Assembly (NCBI GenBank): GCA_036897095.1
Contig: JAYMSP010000481.1
Coordinates: forward strand, 1-49,898
Length of the DNA: 49,898 bases
Origin: Plantago elongata
Taxonomy: Eukaryota > Streptophyta > Magnoliopsida > Lamiales > Plantaginaceae
Direction of reading: 5' to 3'
Part shown: positions 26,880 through 38,749 of the stretch, piece after piece
Layout: each line of letters begins with the position of its first letter
Position numbering within the stretch: position 1 is the first letter of the stretch
The notes under the pieces: model-generated
Told to the model about the DNA's origin: nothing
Databases searched by the model: none
The model's input: only the letters and a program-made list of their open reading frames with translations
Translations under genes and position numbers: made by a program

Positions 26880-26984
26880 TCATAAAGTTATATCGGGTTT
26901 TTTTTTCCTCGAACCTCCGAGCTATTAATTTGCGGTTAAGCGTCTTACAAACTGAATTGCAACGTAATGTCATAAAGTTATATC
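26880..26984 (-). mobile_element. Very short SINE, minus strand, perfect target duplication
   Basis: A 15-bp direct repeat TCATAAAGTTATATC (26880-26894 and 26970-26984) flanks a 75-bp insert. On the minus strand the insert contains GCTTAACCGC, then AATAGCTCGGAGGTTCGAGG (B-box), then a short A run. The AATAG(A/C)TCGGAGGTTCGAG core matches the copies at 36.7 and 39.96 kb. Confidence 0.8.
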
Positions 26985-28011
26985 ACATTATAAATTTAAT
27001 ATCTGTGAATTCAATATAACAATAATATTTAACTTAATTACAACTTAAAAGCGATAATTTTTAAAGAGTGAATGAAGTAAATTATAACATAGTATTAAAA
27101 TTATAAACAACTTCCGTAGTACATGTCACAAGAATTTTGTCATTGCTTTGCTCACCTCTTTTCAACTGATTTAAGGCCTAATAATGTTCATAGTGAGCAT
27201 GATGACTTAACTGATTCGCACATCGATAAATAATATTTGTCGGTACTAGAAAAATGACACACACACACGCACACTTGAGTATGTGATGCATCAATTTATA
27301 TGGTGAACACGATGTCTTGACTAACTCGCAGTTTATGTATGATTAAATAAGATAATCACACTGTCATGATACTCCTCTGTCCTCATGTTATATCATGTGT
27401 TAATGTGGATATGGTGACTCGTTAACCTTACTGATGTATGCATTTTAAACGATAAGTCACCACGTCTAAATGTACGACTCTACATTTAAATATAATTTTC
27501 ACACATTGCACATGTGGTGGTAGATTGAAGCGACTCATGACTTCAGAGTCATTGCCACAAATATGACATATTCCAATAAAATTACTTCTAGTGTTCCACT
27601 CATTCTCATATCTTATGGCATACCATTATAGTCCGCTAACATTTCAAGTTGAACCAAATGATCATACATCGTATATTATTAAGGTACCAGATTTGAACCC
27701 ATTTTCACAAATGTACAATCAACTGATGTAAGGGATCGGATCCTTACCTCACATGCACTGCAAGCAATGTAACTGATCATTATATATGTTACACCATTCA
27801 ATATGATTGGTACCGATTGACTAGCATGTTGATCATGCAACGAACAATGCAACTATACACCACATGTACATGACTACATTTACACATCATTATGAGTGTT
27901 AAGTCTTAATGAACAAGCCTGACTCACTAAGTATCGAGCTTCGTCCGCTCAATAAGATAATTGAGTCGTTATGTTAAAAATATGCAAACCCAATAAGACA
28001 TGACATGCGCC

Positions 28012-28054
28012 AGTTTATTTACAATAGTATTGTAAATACTATTGTAAATAAACT
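28012..28054. repeat. 43-bp perfect inverted repeat (19-bp arms)
   Basis: Arms AGTTTATTTACAATAGTAT and ATACTATTGTAAATAAACT pair perfectly around the 5-base loop TGTAA. Confidence 0.95.
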
Positions 28055-28104
28055 TGGTAAATAAAAAGGATGTAAAATTGGTATTGTAAATAATTATGAT
28101 TGGT

Positions 28105-28242
28105 AACAATTTCAACTTTATACAAAAATTACATATTTTACCATTAAAATTATACTTTACTCACCTTCTTTATTTTTTATTATTAATTTAACTTTTCGTA
28201 TAAAATTATGCGCCTTATAAAGTTTGATGGAATGAATGTTAT
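28105..28242 (+). mobile_element. Stowaway-like MITE fragment
   Basis: Aligns with the right half of the element at 13403-13649 (ATTTCAACTTTATACAAAAATT, CTCACCTTCTTTATTTTTTA, AAAGTTTGATGGAATGAATG). The left end is lost. Confidence 0.7.
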
Positions 28243-28847
28243 GGATAACATCCATGTTCAATTGTTCGATGTTCGGTGTTTTTTATTTGAAGTTTGATTT
28301 GGCACCTTTATATTGTACGGCAGTTTAAATTCATTTATACACACTTCACTTTATAAAGAACGTGGATCTTCAAATTATTGAACTATTTCTCCTTATAATT
28401 TCAAATTGCACTGCATCTGTTTAGCCTTTCAGCAGTAGTAATACTCCAATAAATATAAAATGGTTGATATTTCAATATTAATTTGAAAATGGAAGTTCGG
28501 TTAAGAGGGTTTACATACGATCGACCATCCACTAGTACATTATTACAGTATCTTTCAGCAGCATTGAATACATTGTGTATTGAAGGAACTAACAGTGCAC
28601 AATATTGAATGTGTAAACATCTAGTTCATAAGTTTGATCTTATGGATTATATGGAAATTGGGTAATGCATAAGAACCAAGTACATGTTAGGAAAGAACAA
28701 ATGAACTTGATTATCAATAACTAGCTCTCAGTGACTAAACACGTTTCTTTCTCTAGTCTCATCAGAAAGTAGTGGCCCCAGACAATGGTTACTCTCCAAG
28801 CTTAACAACAACAAAATCAAACGCGCACTATTTGATGTCTCCAGGTA

Positions 28848-31800
28848 TCATTCTAGATCATCATCGACAAAATCATATCCATCGGCCTCATGTGCCTCAT
28901 AACCGAAGTCCATTGCATGGTCTTCCATCGAGGTTCCAGGTACGAAGTGTTTGCTTCCCATAGAGGTGAATGGCATCAAACCAAATGCTCGGGCAGTCTT
29001 AATTTCACGGGCAACCTTCCTTTGGGCTTGCTCGCTAATTCCGGTCTGCCGATGATGGAATAGCACTGTTAAACCCCAGTAATTTATGAATAGCATTGAA
29101 CTATGAAACAAATTGGATATGTTTGTGTACCTTGCTTCGCTTGATGATGAGACCAGCCTCAGTCATGAAGTTGGCTAGAAATCTGACATTCTGATGAATA
29201 AACACATCCCAGTTTCTCATTAATAACGGGAGCAGAAATTTTGTCAAAGAATATAAAATACTACATGCACAGAAGGGTGACCCTTTAGAATAAAAGTCGA
29301 AGTCATCACCTCTAGCACCTTTCGGGAAGAATGAAGCAAACAGTAGGAAAGGTCAGACTGGAGTTGTGGGGTGACAAAATGGGGAGCAAACAGTTTATAG
29401 TAAACTTGTGTGTATACAGTTATATGGCAAAAACTTATGGGAAACAGTCCTTTTTAACAGGAAGAATGACGAGTTGATGTTTTATGTGAAAACACTCGTG
29501 TTTTTAAAATATACCTAATGTTTGAGCATTAAACATTTTATGCCTATTTGCATAATTATGATATTATCAATTACTGTATTTTAGATGTGAACACCGGTGA
29601 TTTCAAACAAAATACATCTGAACAAAATGCATTTGTTGGCACTATGAAAGACACATTTGTTATGTAAAAACTAAAACACCAATGTTCCAGGTTATAAGTT
29701 ATAACCCTGATGTTTGCAAGTCCTTTTTTGTTTCTCTATAGTCTATTATGTAAGACCATCGGCTAAGCGACAAGCTCACATCACAATAATCACGAGTTAA
29801 ATGCATAACACCCCCAGAGTTATTAATAATGTGCGCAAAACCCCCATAAGTTAACGAATTAGTACTAAATCCCCTTGAGTCATTAAAAAATGTGCACAAA
29901 ACCTCTCATCCTTTATTTTCTAAAGTGTGAGGTACAATCTCATTAGATGCGACTAAAAATTTTTATTTTTGTTATCCCACACCAAATCAATGCAAAAAAA
30001 TAAATAACATTATCATAATTATTAAAAACATGCACAAAATCTTATGAAATTCTTAAAAAGTCATTGCAATACCTTTTTACATAAATACTAAATATACATA
30101 ATGAATTTGTATGGTGTGCAGTTTGACTCGATGCTCCAAAATTTTGAAAATATTAAAATGACTTAAATTTGAACTATTTCAATATAAATAATAATCATAA
30201 ATAACACTATTTAAAATTGACACTACATATAAACAACATATACCAATTTATTATTAGTCATAAAATGTGATGTCAAAAGATAATTTGGAGTAAAAAAAAC
30301 TAAAAGAGCATTCATTGTTGCGCCTAACACGAGCAAGCCGGAAAAGAAAAAAACAATCAAGGGATTTCAACGAACATGTTTTAATAACTCAGGCAGTTTC
30401 GTGCAATTTATTCAATAATTCAATAGGTTTCATGCACTTCACTAATTTAACAACACGGAGGGGTTTCGCGCACATTTTTTAATAACTCAAAGGGGTTTGG
30501 TACTAATTTGTTAACTTAAGGGGGTTTTGTGCAAATTTATAATAACTTAGGTGGGTATTTTGCATTTAACCCCAACAATCACGCAAAAGAAGACCTAGAG
30601 ATATGTCATAATGTGGACTCAGAAATATAGCAAGCACTGTCTACAAATTGATATAGTTTGTTATTGTTAAGCTTTTAAAAAATGATGTACATAAAGAACA
30701 AAAACATGCATAACAAAGTATACTGGAGTCTGTTCCCGGTTGATTTTTGTGCAGACTTGAAATATTCTTTCACACTGCATCTTTTATTGTATCTTGTCCG
30801 TAGAAACTTATGGTTTTTTTAAAAATAAATGAAAGCAAAAATTGTGGCATATTCAATACCGCAATAGTGCCGCTGCAGGGTAAGTGTCATAACAGCGGTC
30901 AAGTTCACAACCAATAATGCTACACAGCAATAAAGCCTCTTTCCATGTGCTATAGAATCGCACGGAAATGGTCAAATTAGTGAAAAAAACACTTTACATT
31001 AGTGTAAATAGGGGGAGAGTGCAAAACACGTGGAGTCACTGGGATGGTGTTGTTGTTGTTCCTAAGTTTGAGGGAAAAACAGGACTTTCGAAATAGTTGA
31101 GCAAGCTACTGTCACTGAGAAACTCATTTCATATGATGAAGTGTAGTTAAAAGTTAAAACAGAAACATCAGTAAGACAAATTCCTTACCCTGAAATCAGC
31201 TTTACGTAATACTTCCTCTGTAGTAGTTACAAACTCAGGCCTTTTACGTGGCCTATGAACACCAGGAATTTGCAAGTCAAGATCCTACACAAAATCAAAG
31301 CAAGCATGTTAGATGAACTGTGATAAACTGGTTAAATAGTAAGAAGCTATAAACATCACAAGGAAAAGTAGCATGAAGGATAGAACAAGTCAGTTTGGGG
31401 ATTCCCACTAAAGTTAAATAGCTCAATTCACATAGCAAAAGAACCACACAAGTTCCTACAAAAAGGACGAGTGATTATAGATACATGCAGGGAATTCTAC
31501 ATTCAGAGTATATTTTAGTTTACAAAAGTTAGTTGCATTTGCCTTTTCATAACTATATCATGGAACATTGGGGAATTGTCACTTGTGTTTGGTCTTGATA
31601 CATCATTAAGAAAACATAACAACATTGCGATATACACTTGACACCAAAAAAAAAAAACAGAGAGAGAGAGAGAGAACAGCAATGAAGCAGCCGGCAAAAT
31701 AGCAATTCAATCACAGGATATACCTTGGTGTCATAGGTCATCCCACTTTGAAAATTATAATCTGGCCTGAAAGTATAATTATCTCTAGATACTTCATCAT

Positions 31801-34800
31801 GATCAAACTCAAAATAGGTAGCTGCTTTCTTTAATTTAAATTCCATCCCATCACTGAAAGCATCAGAAACCCCGTCTGGACCATCCAAGATACCATAGTC
31901 ACTCCCCAGACCAAGTGAAGGTACATTACCAGCTCGATATTTTGTATTGTCTCTCTTGTGAAGATCCTTATAGATGGAACTGAAGCTAAAACTCTGTTTC
32001 TCAGACTCATCAGTAGATTCAGATGAGTTGAAACTATTTTTGTAGTCATCACCTGCAAAAGCGAAGACATCCGATTGAGACCAATAATTAAAAGCTAAAA
32101 ACTGCAACATGCCTCTACAATATTTAAGTCGATCCCTCTCACACGCCAGTAGTTCAAAGGCAGATTCCATACTCTTTAAGCAACAACTTGTTAATTCATT
32201 ACATGAAAGTACGCCTGCATCTATTCGCTTTGTTAAGTGTAACAGCTCTTAGGCATGACAAAGTATTCATTGCGCTTAGGGAGCTTACACTATTTGCCTA
32301 GATTAGATTTTATATGAAAGTGTGGGCTTTGATCTTACCCCGAAGAGTTGTCTTACCAAGATAATTACTCAGTACTGGTAGGTTTTGTAGCGAAGCGTGC
32401 TGTTGTCACAAACTAAGGGCATCTAGGCATAGGTAAATATTTTCACATACAGGGATACGTGCACTTAACTACACAAGATTTTACATAAGCCAACTTAGCA
32501 CTCATAGATTTACTTGACTTGTAGCTAGAGAAAATAAGCCGTCATAAAGGTCACAAGTAAGAAGCATCATCACCACACGTTAACAGGAGTACGCAATAAA
32601 AGTCATCAAGCACTAGGCAATTGTGCCCACAGGAGTCCCTTCACAATAAATCATGAAGAAACCTACCATAATGTCTTGGATTTCACTGTTACCCATCAGT
32701 AAGTCACCTCTTGGGATTACCATATCTAGAGTGTTCTATGAGACGAAATAATAAAAGCGCACTCAGCCTTAGAGTTTACTTTCTTTTCCCTGTTTATTCA
32801 TATGAGTAATATGCCCTAGTATTTCTATGCTTACACAATGTGCGTTATATAATTCTACGTACTACCCTCCATGAAATATTTTAAATTCATTATGACCCTT
32901 AACAAGTCGCGTTAGAAAGGCCTCTGCATTATATAGCTATAAAGTATAGTCCTTTGAGAAGTATGAAGTTATGCTCAAGTATACCAGAGTACACACGGAG
33001 AAATGCCTAGTACAAATAGGAAGAGATGGCCCTTTATATTCATTTGGAAAAGCTAGACCATTAAGATTACATAGCGGTTTGAAGTAGTGCAGTTGACTTC
33101 ATTCTTATTCAAGTATAAATTATAGGATTGTGCACTGTAACTCTCTAGGCTTAAGCAAGTACTTGTGTCTTATATGGGAAGAGGCTGCTAGCTCCAATAC
33201 TCTTGCTAAATAATATTTCAGCTTATGTGTGTCTTCCTTACCAGACTGCTTGGCAATGCTAACTTATAGCAAGTGCTATTATGGGTCCATAGAATAATAG
33301 CAAAACCTAGTAACTTTGTTGTTCATAGAGAAGTGTCGTATGCGCCTTAAGCTTTTTGAATATGACTTATAAGATAAAACTAGGGCTTTAATGGCACGAA
33401 GCAACTCTGGCAGTAGTGTATTCTCTTAATGGTGGGCCTCGTGCTTATGTGGGAGTATTCTGGCAAATATAATAGCTCATAATTAAACTCTACCTTACGC
33501 AGCCTTTTCTCTTTGCGGGTATTATACCTTATCTTTCAAGTGCAGTTCTAGCATTCCTTTGTAGGCATAAATGGTTCCTTTAATATGTGTTAGGCCTTCT
33601 TTACCAAATATGATTACTTTCCTTAGATAAGCAATAACCTATTCGGTAGAACAAGAGTGCATACAAAGCGTAAAGTATACTACAGAAGACCTAGCTTAAA
33701 ATAGGAGCTATATGGCAAATCCCTTATATCTAAGCTATTTAGTATGGAACTGGGTACTTCCTTCGTGCTAATCTAGTGCATGCTTCCTTAGATAATGTCT
33801 ATTGTATGCTCCGTAGCTTTTTCATGTGCTAGCTGTATGCGCAAGTCTCTTCCTACAAACAATGTTGCTTAATGCCTTGCTCCTTTATATGACTATTTAA
33901 CCTTAAGCTAATGGTTCATTTCTTACATCTCTCCTAGTGGAACTAAACTTTGCTGTACCAGGTAAAGGCATAAGAGCACTCAACTATTTAGGGCTATACT
34001 TTCTAACTGGCTTCGAGACAGTTATAGATTATAAATCTTATAATGGACTCATCACCGCTGGAGAATTCTAGCGCAGGGCCTGCTCACAAAGTCATCTCAT
34101 ACCCTAGCTTAGTTATTAATAGAACAAACCAGCTTCACATCTCGCGCTTGGCCCTTACAACCTTGATTAAAGAGAAAAGATAGATGTCTTCCTATGCAAC
34201 ATCTTAATTATGCGCACTATTATAGACTTCTATTAGTGCAATATCCTTTTAGCCGTGTGTGAGTTACTCTTCCATTCTCTATAAGTATACATAAATTCTA
34301 GTCTAACCAGTAGTAGGCCTACTCGCTCTCTTTTAAATAATTATTTAGAAACGAATTCCAAAAGGACGTGTATTCATGCGCCAAGGTAAAGGGAATTTTA
34401 TCTGTCATACCCAAGGCAAGCGTGCAACCTAGCAATTACAGAAGTAACAAGTGCTGATAAAGTGCCTAGCTGTTTGTCTAGAATTATTATATAATAAGCT
34501 CTTCCCTAACTAGTATCTTGGAGAGAACTCACATTGCCTATGAATTATGCGGCCCTTATATGTGACTGCTAGAGATGCTGCTGATTTAAGTTTGGTTATA
34601 CAACAAGAACACTGATAACATCCCAGTGCTTGATCATAACACAACACAAAAGTAAAAGGAACGAGCCACACTACGAAAAAAATGATAACACGGGATACAT
34701 TAAACAAGAGAACTTGATTACAAAAACATCCTGTATTCATCCAATCAATACTTCTTATATTGTTCCTACCGGCTAGTGAACCGTAAAGTACCTGATAGAC

Positions 34801-35322
34801 TATATCAAAGCAACAACCAGACCATATAAGCATTAACTCTTCTATTAATCTAATAAACCAGTCCTACTATTTCGAGACACAGAAACCATGAACAGTTTTC
34901 AGCTCCCAGAATGTTTAGTTGATCCCTATTTAAACAGATAAATTCACCTTCCCGATAAAAATCTACTGGACTGTTCGTCACGCAACTAATAACTATGCTA
35001 AGTCAATATTCCCCCGTTTCCTATACAACTAAAAACTCAGTTAATTCACGATTACACTCACCCAAAATCGAGATGATACTCATCTGTTTAAAGGTCTTAA
35101 AGTATCATGCGAAACAGCCTATAATCTCTTTGCAGATGATAACATTTAAACCCAAATGATGGAACAGAATAAATCTAGTAAAAATCAAGTGATTGGTGAT
35201 GGAAGCAGAGCGACAGAATACCTACCTGATAATGGTTGGGCAGAAAATGGCCTGGTCAAAGAGGGTGCACTGCGGTTCTGGAGAGACAGAGAAGAGCGAA
35301 TTACAGTTCGAATGAGTGTCAT
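28848..35322 (-). CDS. Ribosomal protein bS18 family, mitochondrial-type
   Basis: Five exons on the minus strand: 35322-35226, 32052-31724, 31284-31189, 29190-29131, 29045-28848; 259 residues, phases close. Residues 1-33 (MTLIRTVIRSSLSLQNRSAP... RPFSAQP) are basic, Ser/Arg-rich and acid-free, like a mitochondrial presequence. Residues 34-142 are a poorly conserved acidic region. The S18 core is at about 172-222: FRNVRFLANFMTEAGLIIKRSK, then TGISEQAQRKVAREIKTARAFGLMPFTSMG. It is followed by an acidic tail (GYDFVDDDLE). bS18 binds bS6 and 16S-type rRNA on the platform of the small subunit. Three TGGGCY elements lie 79-128 bases upstream of the ATG, as in many plant organelle-protein promoters. 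Intron 1 is 3.2 kb. Plastid or dual import cannot be excluded. Confidence 0.93.
29794..30573. mobile_element. Mutator-like non-autonomous element, 780 bp, 9-bp TSD
   Basis: Long terminal inverted repeats of about 115 bp: the left arm starts GAGTTAAATGC and runs through AAAACCCCCATAAGTTAACG; the right arm is its reverse complement ending GCATTTAACCCC. AATAATCAC (29785-29793) and AACAATCAC (30574-30582) are 9-bp target duplications with one mismatch, as expected of Mutator-like elements. It lies inside intron 3 of the S18 gene and has no ORF of note. Confidence 0.88.
31655..31676. repeat. A-run and GA microsatellite in S18 intron 2
   Basis: A tract of A followed by (GA)n, within 60 bases of the exon 2 donor side. 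Confidence 0.8.
32200..34510. other. CTAG-rich, stop-saturated block in S18 intron 1
   Basis: About 2.3 kb with a more balanced base composition than its flanks yet no open frame of 60 codons on either strand. CTAG occurs roughly two dozen times by eye, about three times what this composition predicts. TAGGC/GCCTA and CTTAG/CTAAG phrases recur (for example near 32250, 32297, 32424, 32614, 33007, 33147, 33590, 34312 and 34463). No terminal repeats or target duplication were found. Identity unknown. Confidence 0.6.
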
Positions 35323-35400
35323 TTTAGCTGTTGATTATTATCTGAGGGAGATGGAGGAAAGGAGATGAACGAGGTTTAACGAAGGTTGAGTGTTCGAATT

Positions 35401-35455
35401 TGGGCTGGATCTGGGTCGTCAGTTTTCTATTGGGCCGTTTGGTTTTACATGGGCT
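35401..35455 (-). promoter_or_regulatory. Three TGGGCY (site II) elements upstream of S18 gene
   Basis: TGGGCT at 35401-35406, TGGGCC at 35431-35436 and TGGGCT at 35450-35455 lie 79-128 bases before the start codon. Such elements are enriched in plant promoters of ribosomal and mitochondrial proteins (TCP-factor targets). Confidence 0.65.
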
Positions 35456-35632
35456 CGGTCTGTATTACCATCATACATCACGATCGAGAAGAGAAAAAAT
35501 CAATCCACTCCAGTTCAGCTCGACTTAGTTATAATTTATATATTATTTTAATTAAGTTCAGTTAAATTCAGTTCAGTAAATTTCAGTTGAGGATAACAAA
35601 CTTAATTACAATGGAGGAGTGAAACAACTAAG

Positions 35633-36131
35633 ACCGTACACTATGGTGCGGTTGTGCCCAATTGGTCGTGGCATCGAATTAATTTTCTTGCACTGTGGTC
35701 GGTCGTCCGAGGTTGTGAGGTGAAGTTCACGAGCAACCGATTGAGTTATCATTTTCAGGTTGGGCCCCATGTGTTTATTTTTAATATATATGTTTATTTT
35801 TAAATTAAAATATATAAAATTTATATCGTCGTTTATATTTTTTCGAGATCTACAAAACGAGACCAGTGAAGATATACTTTCTTATACACTAAATTTCACA
35901 ATTTGTTCTTATACGTTTGTATTTTGTACTATTTTACTAATCTACTCGTATTTTCAATAAAAACGTCTCTTTTCTCGCTCCAAATTTTTAATAATCGCAT
36001 TAATATTACTATAAATAAAAATAAAAAAATAGCCCATGACCGCCCCACGATCAATCGTCACAGTGTGAAAATTGATCGTCAGGCGCGGTTGCAAAGGAAC
36101 TGATCGCCCACAACCTCCACCATAATAGACG
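35633..36131. mobile_element. Probable foldback MITE with imperfect inverted ends
   Basis: The left end CACTATGGTGCGGTTGTGCCC and the reverse complement of the right end (CTATTATGGTGGAGGTTGTGG) match imperfectly. Both ends also contain CACTGTG and GATCGT/GGTCGT motifs. The interior is AT-rich and non-coding. Target duplication not resolved. Confidence 0.5.
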
Positions 36132-36679
36132 GTATAACCTAGGTTAATGATTTTTAAGTTTTGACTTCTTGACTTTTCAACTTAAACAATTTACAGTACA
36201 GTCCTTTATGTTTTTATTTTAATCATTATGAGAATTTGCATTATAAACCCTTCTTTTTATTTTTTTACTCTTATATGCTTATTTAATATTCTTCACTTTT
36301 TAGTGTACATATATTATATATATTAAAATAAAAATAAAATATTATACGTATTTGTATCCTATCTTTATGAGTTTTAGCATCCCGACTTATTCGTCCGTCT
36401 GAGTATTCATGCTTCCTATTTAATATTTTTATTTTTTAAATAATTATATTATGTTTATCAGGTTGATCCGGATTAACCAGGTTGAACCTCCTATAATAGT
36501 TAGATCGGGCCGATTGTCAAGTTCGAATTTCAAAACATATATTGAAATTATTTTAACATTGGTGACTATGTAAGAAGATGTAATAAACGGAATAGTGTTA
36601 ACCATTGATTCCTAACTATAAGTAGAATACCATACATCAAGAATCATGACTAATAAGCGAAGAGTATGATCCATTATCG

Positions 36680-36805
36680 TATACACTACTGACAACGAAA
36701 AGCAACTTAGTTGGTAATACGCTTCATCCCTAATTAATAGATTGGGGGTTCGAGTCGTCCAACTTTAACTGTTTCAAATAAAAAAAAAAGTTATTATACA
36801 CTACT
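36680..36805 (+). mobile_element. Very short SINE, plus strand, 11-bp target duplication
   Basis: TATACACTACT (36680-36690 and 36795-36805) flanks about 104 bp. The insert contains TTAGTTGGTAATACGCTTCA (A-box region), then GGGGGTTCGAGTCG (B-box), then an A11 run. Confidence 0.82.
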
Positions 36806-38740
36806 CTCTAGGTTGAATGAAAATGAGAGTATATATTGCAAATACAAGGAGAGTAATAGTGTTAGTTGTTGTTTCCCAGCCACAAATTGAGTAGCCAATT
36901 GATGTTAGGTTTAAATAAGATTGTTATAAATATAAAAAGAGAAATCATTCTAGCAATTTAAGGGATAATATGTTATCAATTATGTGAAATTAATGAGTGT
37001 TTTTATTGATTGTTAGAAATTTAAATTTGATATGATAAATGTGGAATATTTAATTTATTAAGATCAAATACACCATATAATCGCCATTAATTATTTTTAT
37101 TAAGTTGACTCAATATATAATTTGCATTTATTCTCATATATATTTATTTACAAAACTCCGAAAAATATTCTAAACACATATATAGATTCACTGCGAGAAG
37201 ATGAATCCATAGACATCAAATTTAAATATTTTATTAATTAATTAAATTATTTATTTATTAAAATATTATTTTTATTAAATGAAAAAAATTAAAATAATGA
37301 ATATTTTGAAAGCATAACATTTTTAAATAGTAAACAATTCTCCATTTATCAAAAAAATAAATACTTATTTAGCAATACAATTATGAGTGCGTCACTTTAA
37401 ATATTAACAATAAATTGCGCATTGAATCAAATAAAACTCATAACCTTTTTAACAGGTGAATTCTTAACAAATTTTATATTTTTACTCAATATTATTTCAA
37501 ATATTACCTCCTATATATCTTATATATTTACTATATAGAATATTTTTAGTATAAATTTGACTTATATATATTGAGTTTGTTACGATTTTATAAACTTATA
37601 TACTTTATTGAATTATTAATGCACTGTTGATATACTTTAATTTAATTTTTAATTTTTTCATGATCATTGATTTTAATTATATTAATTTGAAAATATGTTC
37701 TACATGTATTAGTTTTTTCACCGGTTTATATAATTGTTCTATTATTAATGTATATAACAAAATCTTCGCATTTACTCCAATTGGTTGGAAATAGACAATG
37801 AGATTAGTAAATAAAAAATGTCCTTATTGCTTTAAGATATGTGGCTAAAATTATCATAAAATTGGAACGTTGTTGCACAAACAAGTACAAACTCAATTTT
37901 TTTGTCAATGTTACATATATGATACTGAAGACGAAAGTGACAACATGATTAATGCATTGGAGCTAGGAGAGTTAGTTCATTTTAGTAACATCTGTGGGTT
38001 GGGGCTTTTACCTTAACAATATATGTGGATCTATTTTACGTTTTGCACTTTTCTAAGTGTAGTGTGACTTTCGATACAATGTTGAAGCGATTAGATCATG
38101 CATTTTGTCACACTGCATTTTTTATATGCTTCTCAATTCTTGGACATATTATTGTAGAAATTTATCAATTTCTTATCTTAATTTTGTATCCATGCCCCGA
38201 CGAGTATTATATAGTATCTAATTAAGGCTAACTTTTTTCTCAATTTATTATGTCACTAAGTGTATACCCTTATACATTTTCAGGTGGTATCATGTGAAGT
38301 CAGGTCTTACCAATACTTTTTTTCGATTTTACACGTTGCAAAACTCTTTTATTATCATACTTTAACAATATGTTATTCTTACAAACTCTAAATCTTCATT
38401 ATTATAGATTATTTTTTTCCCAAACTTATACATACTAATTTTCACAATAGGAACAATAGGAATCATTCAACAAAATTAATTCAGTTATGAATTAAATAAG
38501 CATATGGTTGTCCCCGGTTTAAGCATATGATAATGCTTATATTGCTCAAAAAATCGAGTTGAAATATGCAACAAGTTTCATAAGTATTAATATTAGAAAG
38601 CATATAACTGATGCTAATATAATATTAGTAATCTATGTAATCGAAAAGGTTTTCGCTCTAATTGTAATGGTGAACCCATTCAACAAGAAGAAGTTCCCTA
38701 TCAATTTTGATAAACGATTTTCAATGATATAATCTATTTT
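36806..38740. other. Intergenic, AT-rich; no gene seen
   Basis: Very AT-rich. Around 37800-38220 there is slightly less biased sequence whose broken frames (for example YDTEDESDN near 37920) hint at a decayed transposon protein, but I cannot assign it. Confidence 0.45.
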
Positions 38741-38749
38741 ACTATCGCT

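Larger units (their letters stand above)
26985..28847. other. Intergenic; no gene seen
   Basis: AT-rich with a CA/AC simple repeat near 27258-27275. It holds a hairpin at 28012-28054 and a Stowaway fragment at 28105-28242. No coding region is supported. Confidence 0.5.

Noticed and set aside
31553..32170. 205-codon frame read as one protein
   Set aside because: Only 31724-32052 is exon 2 of the S18 gene; both ends of the frame run through splice sites into introns.
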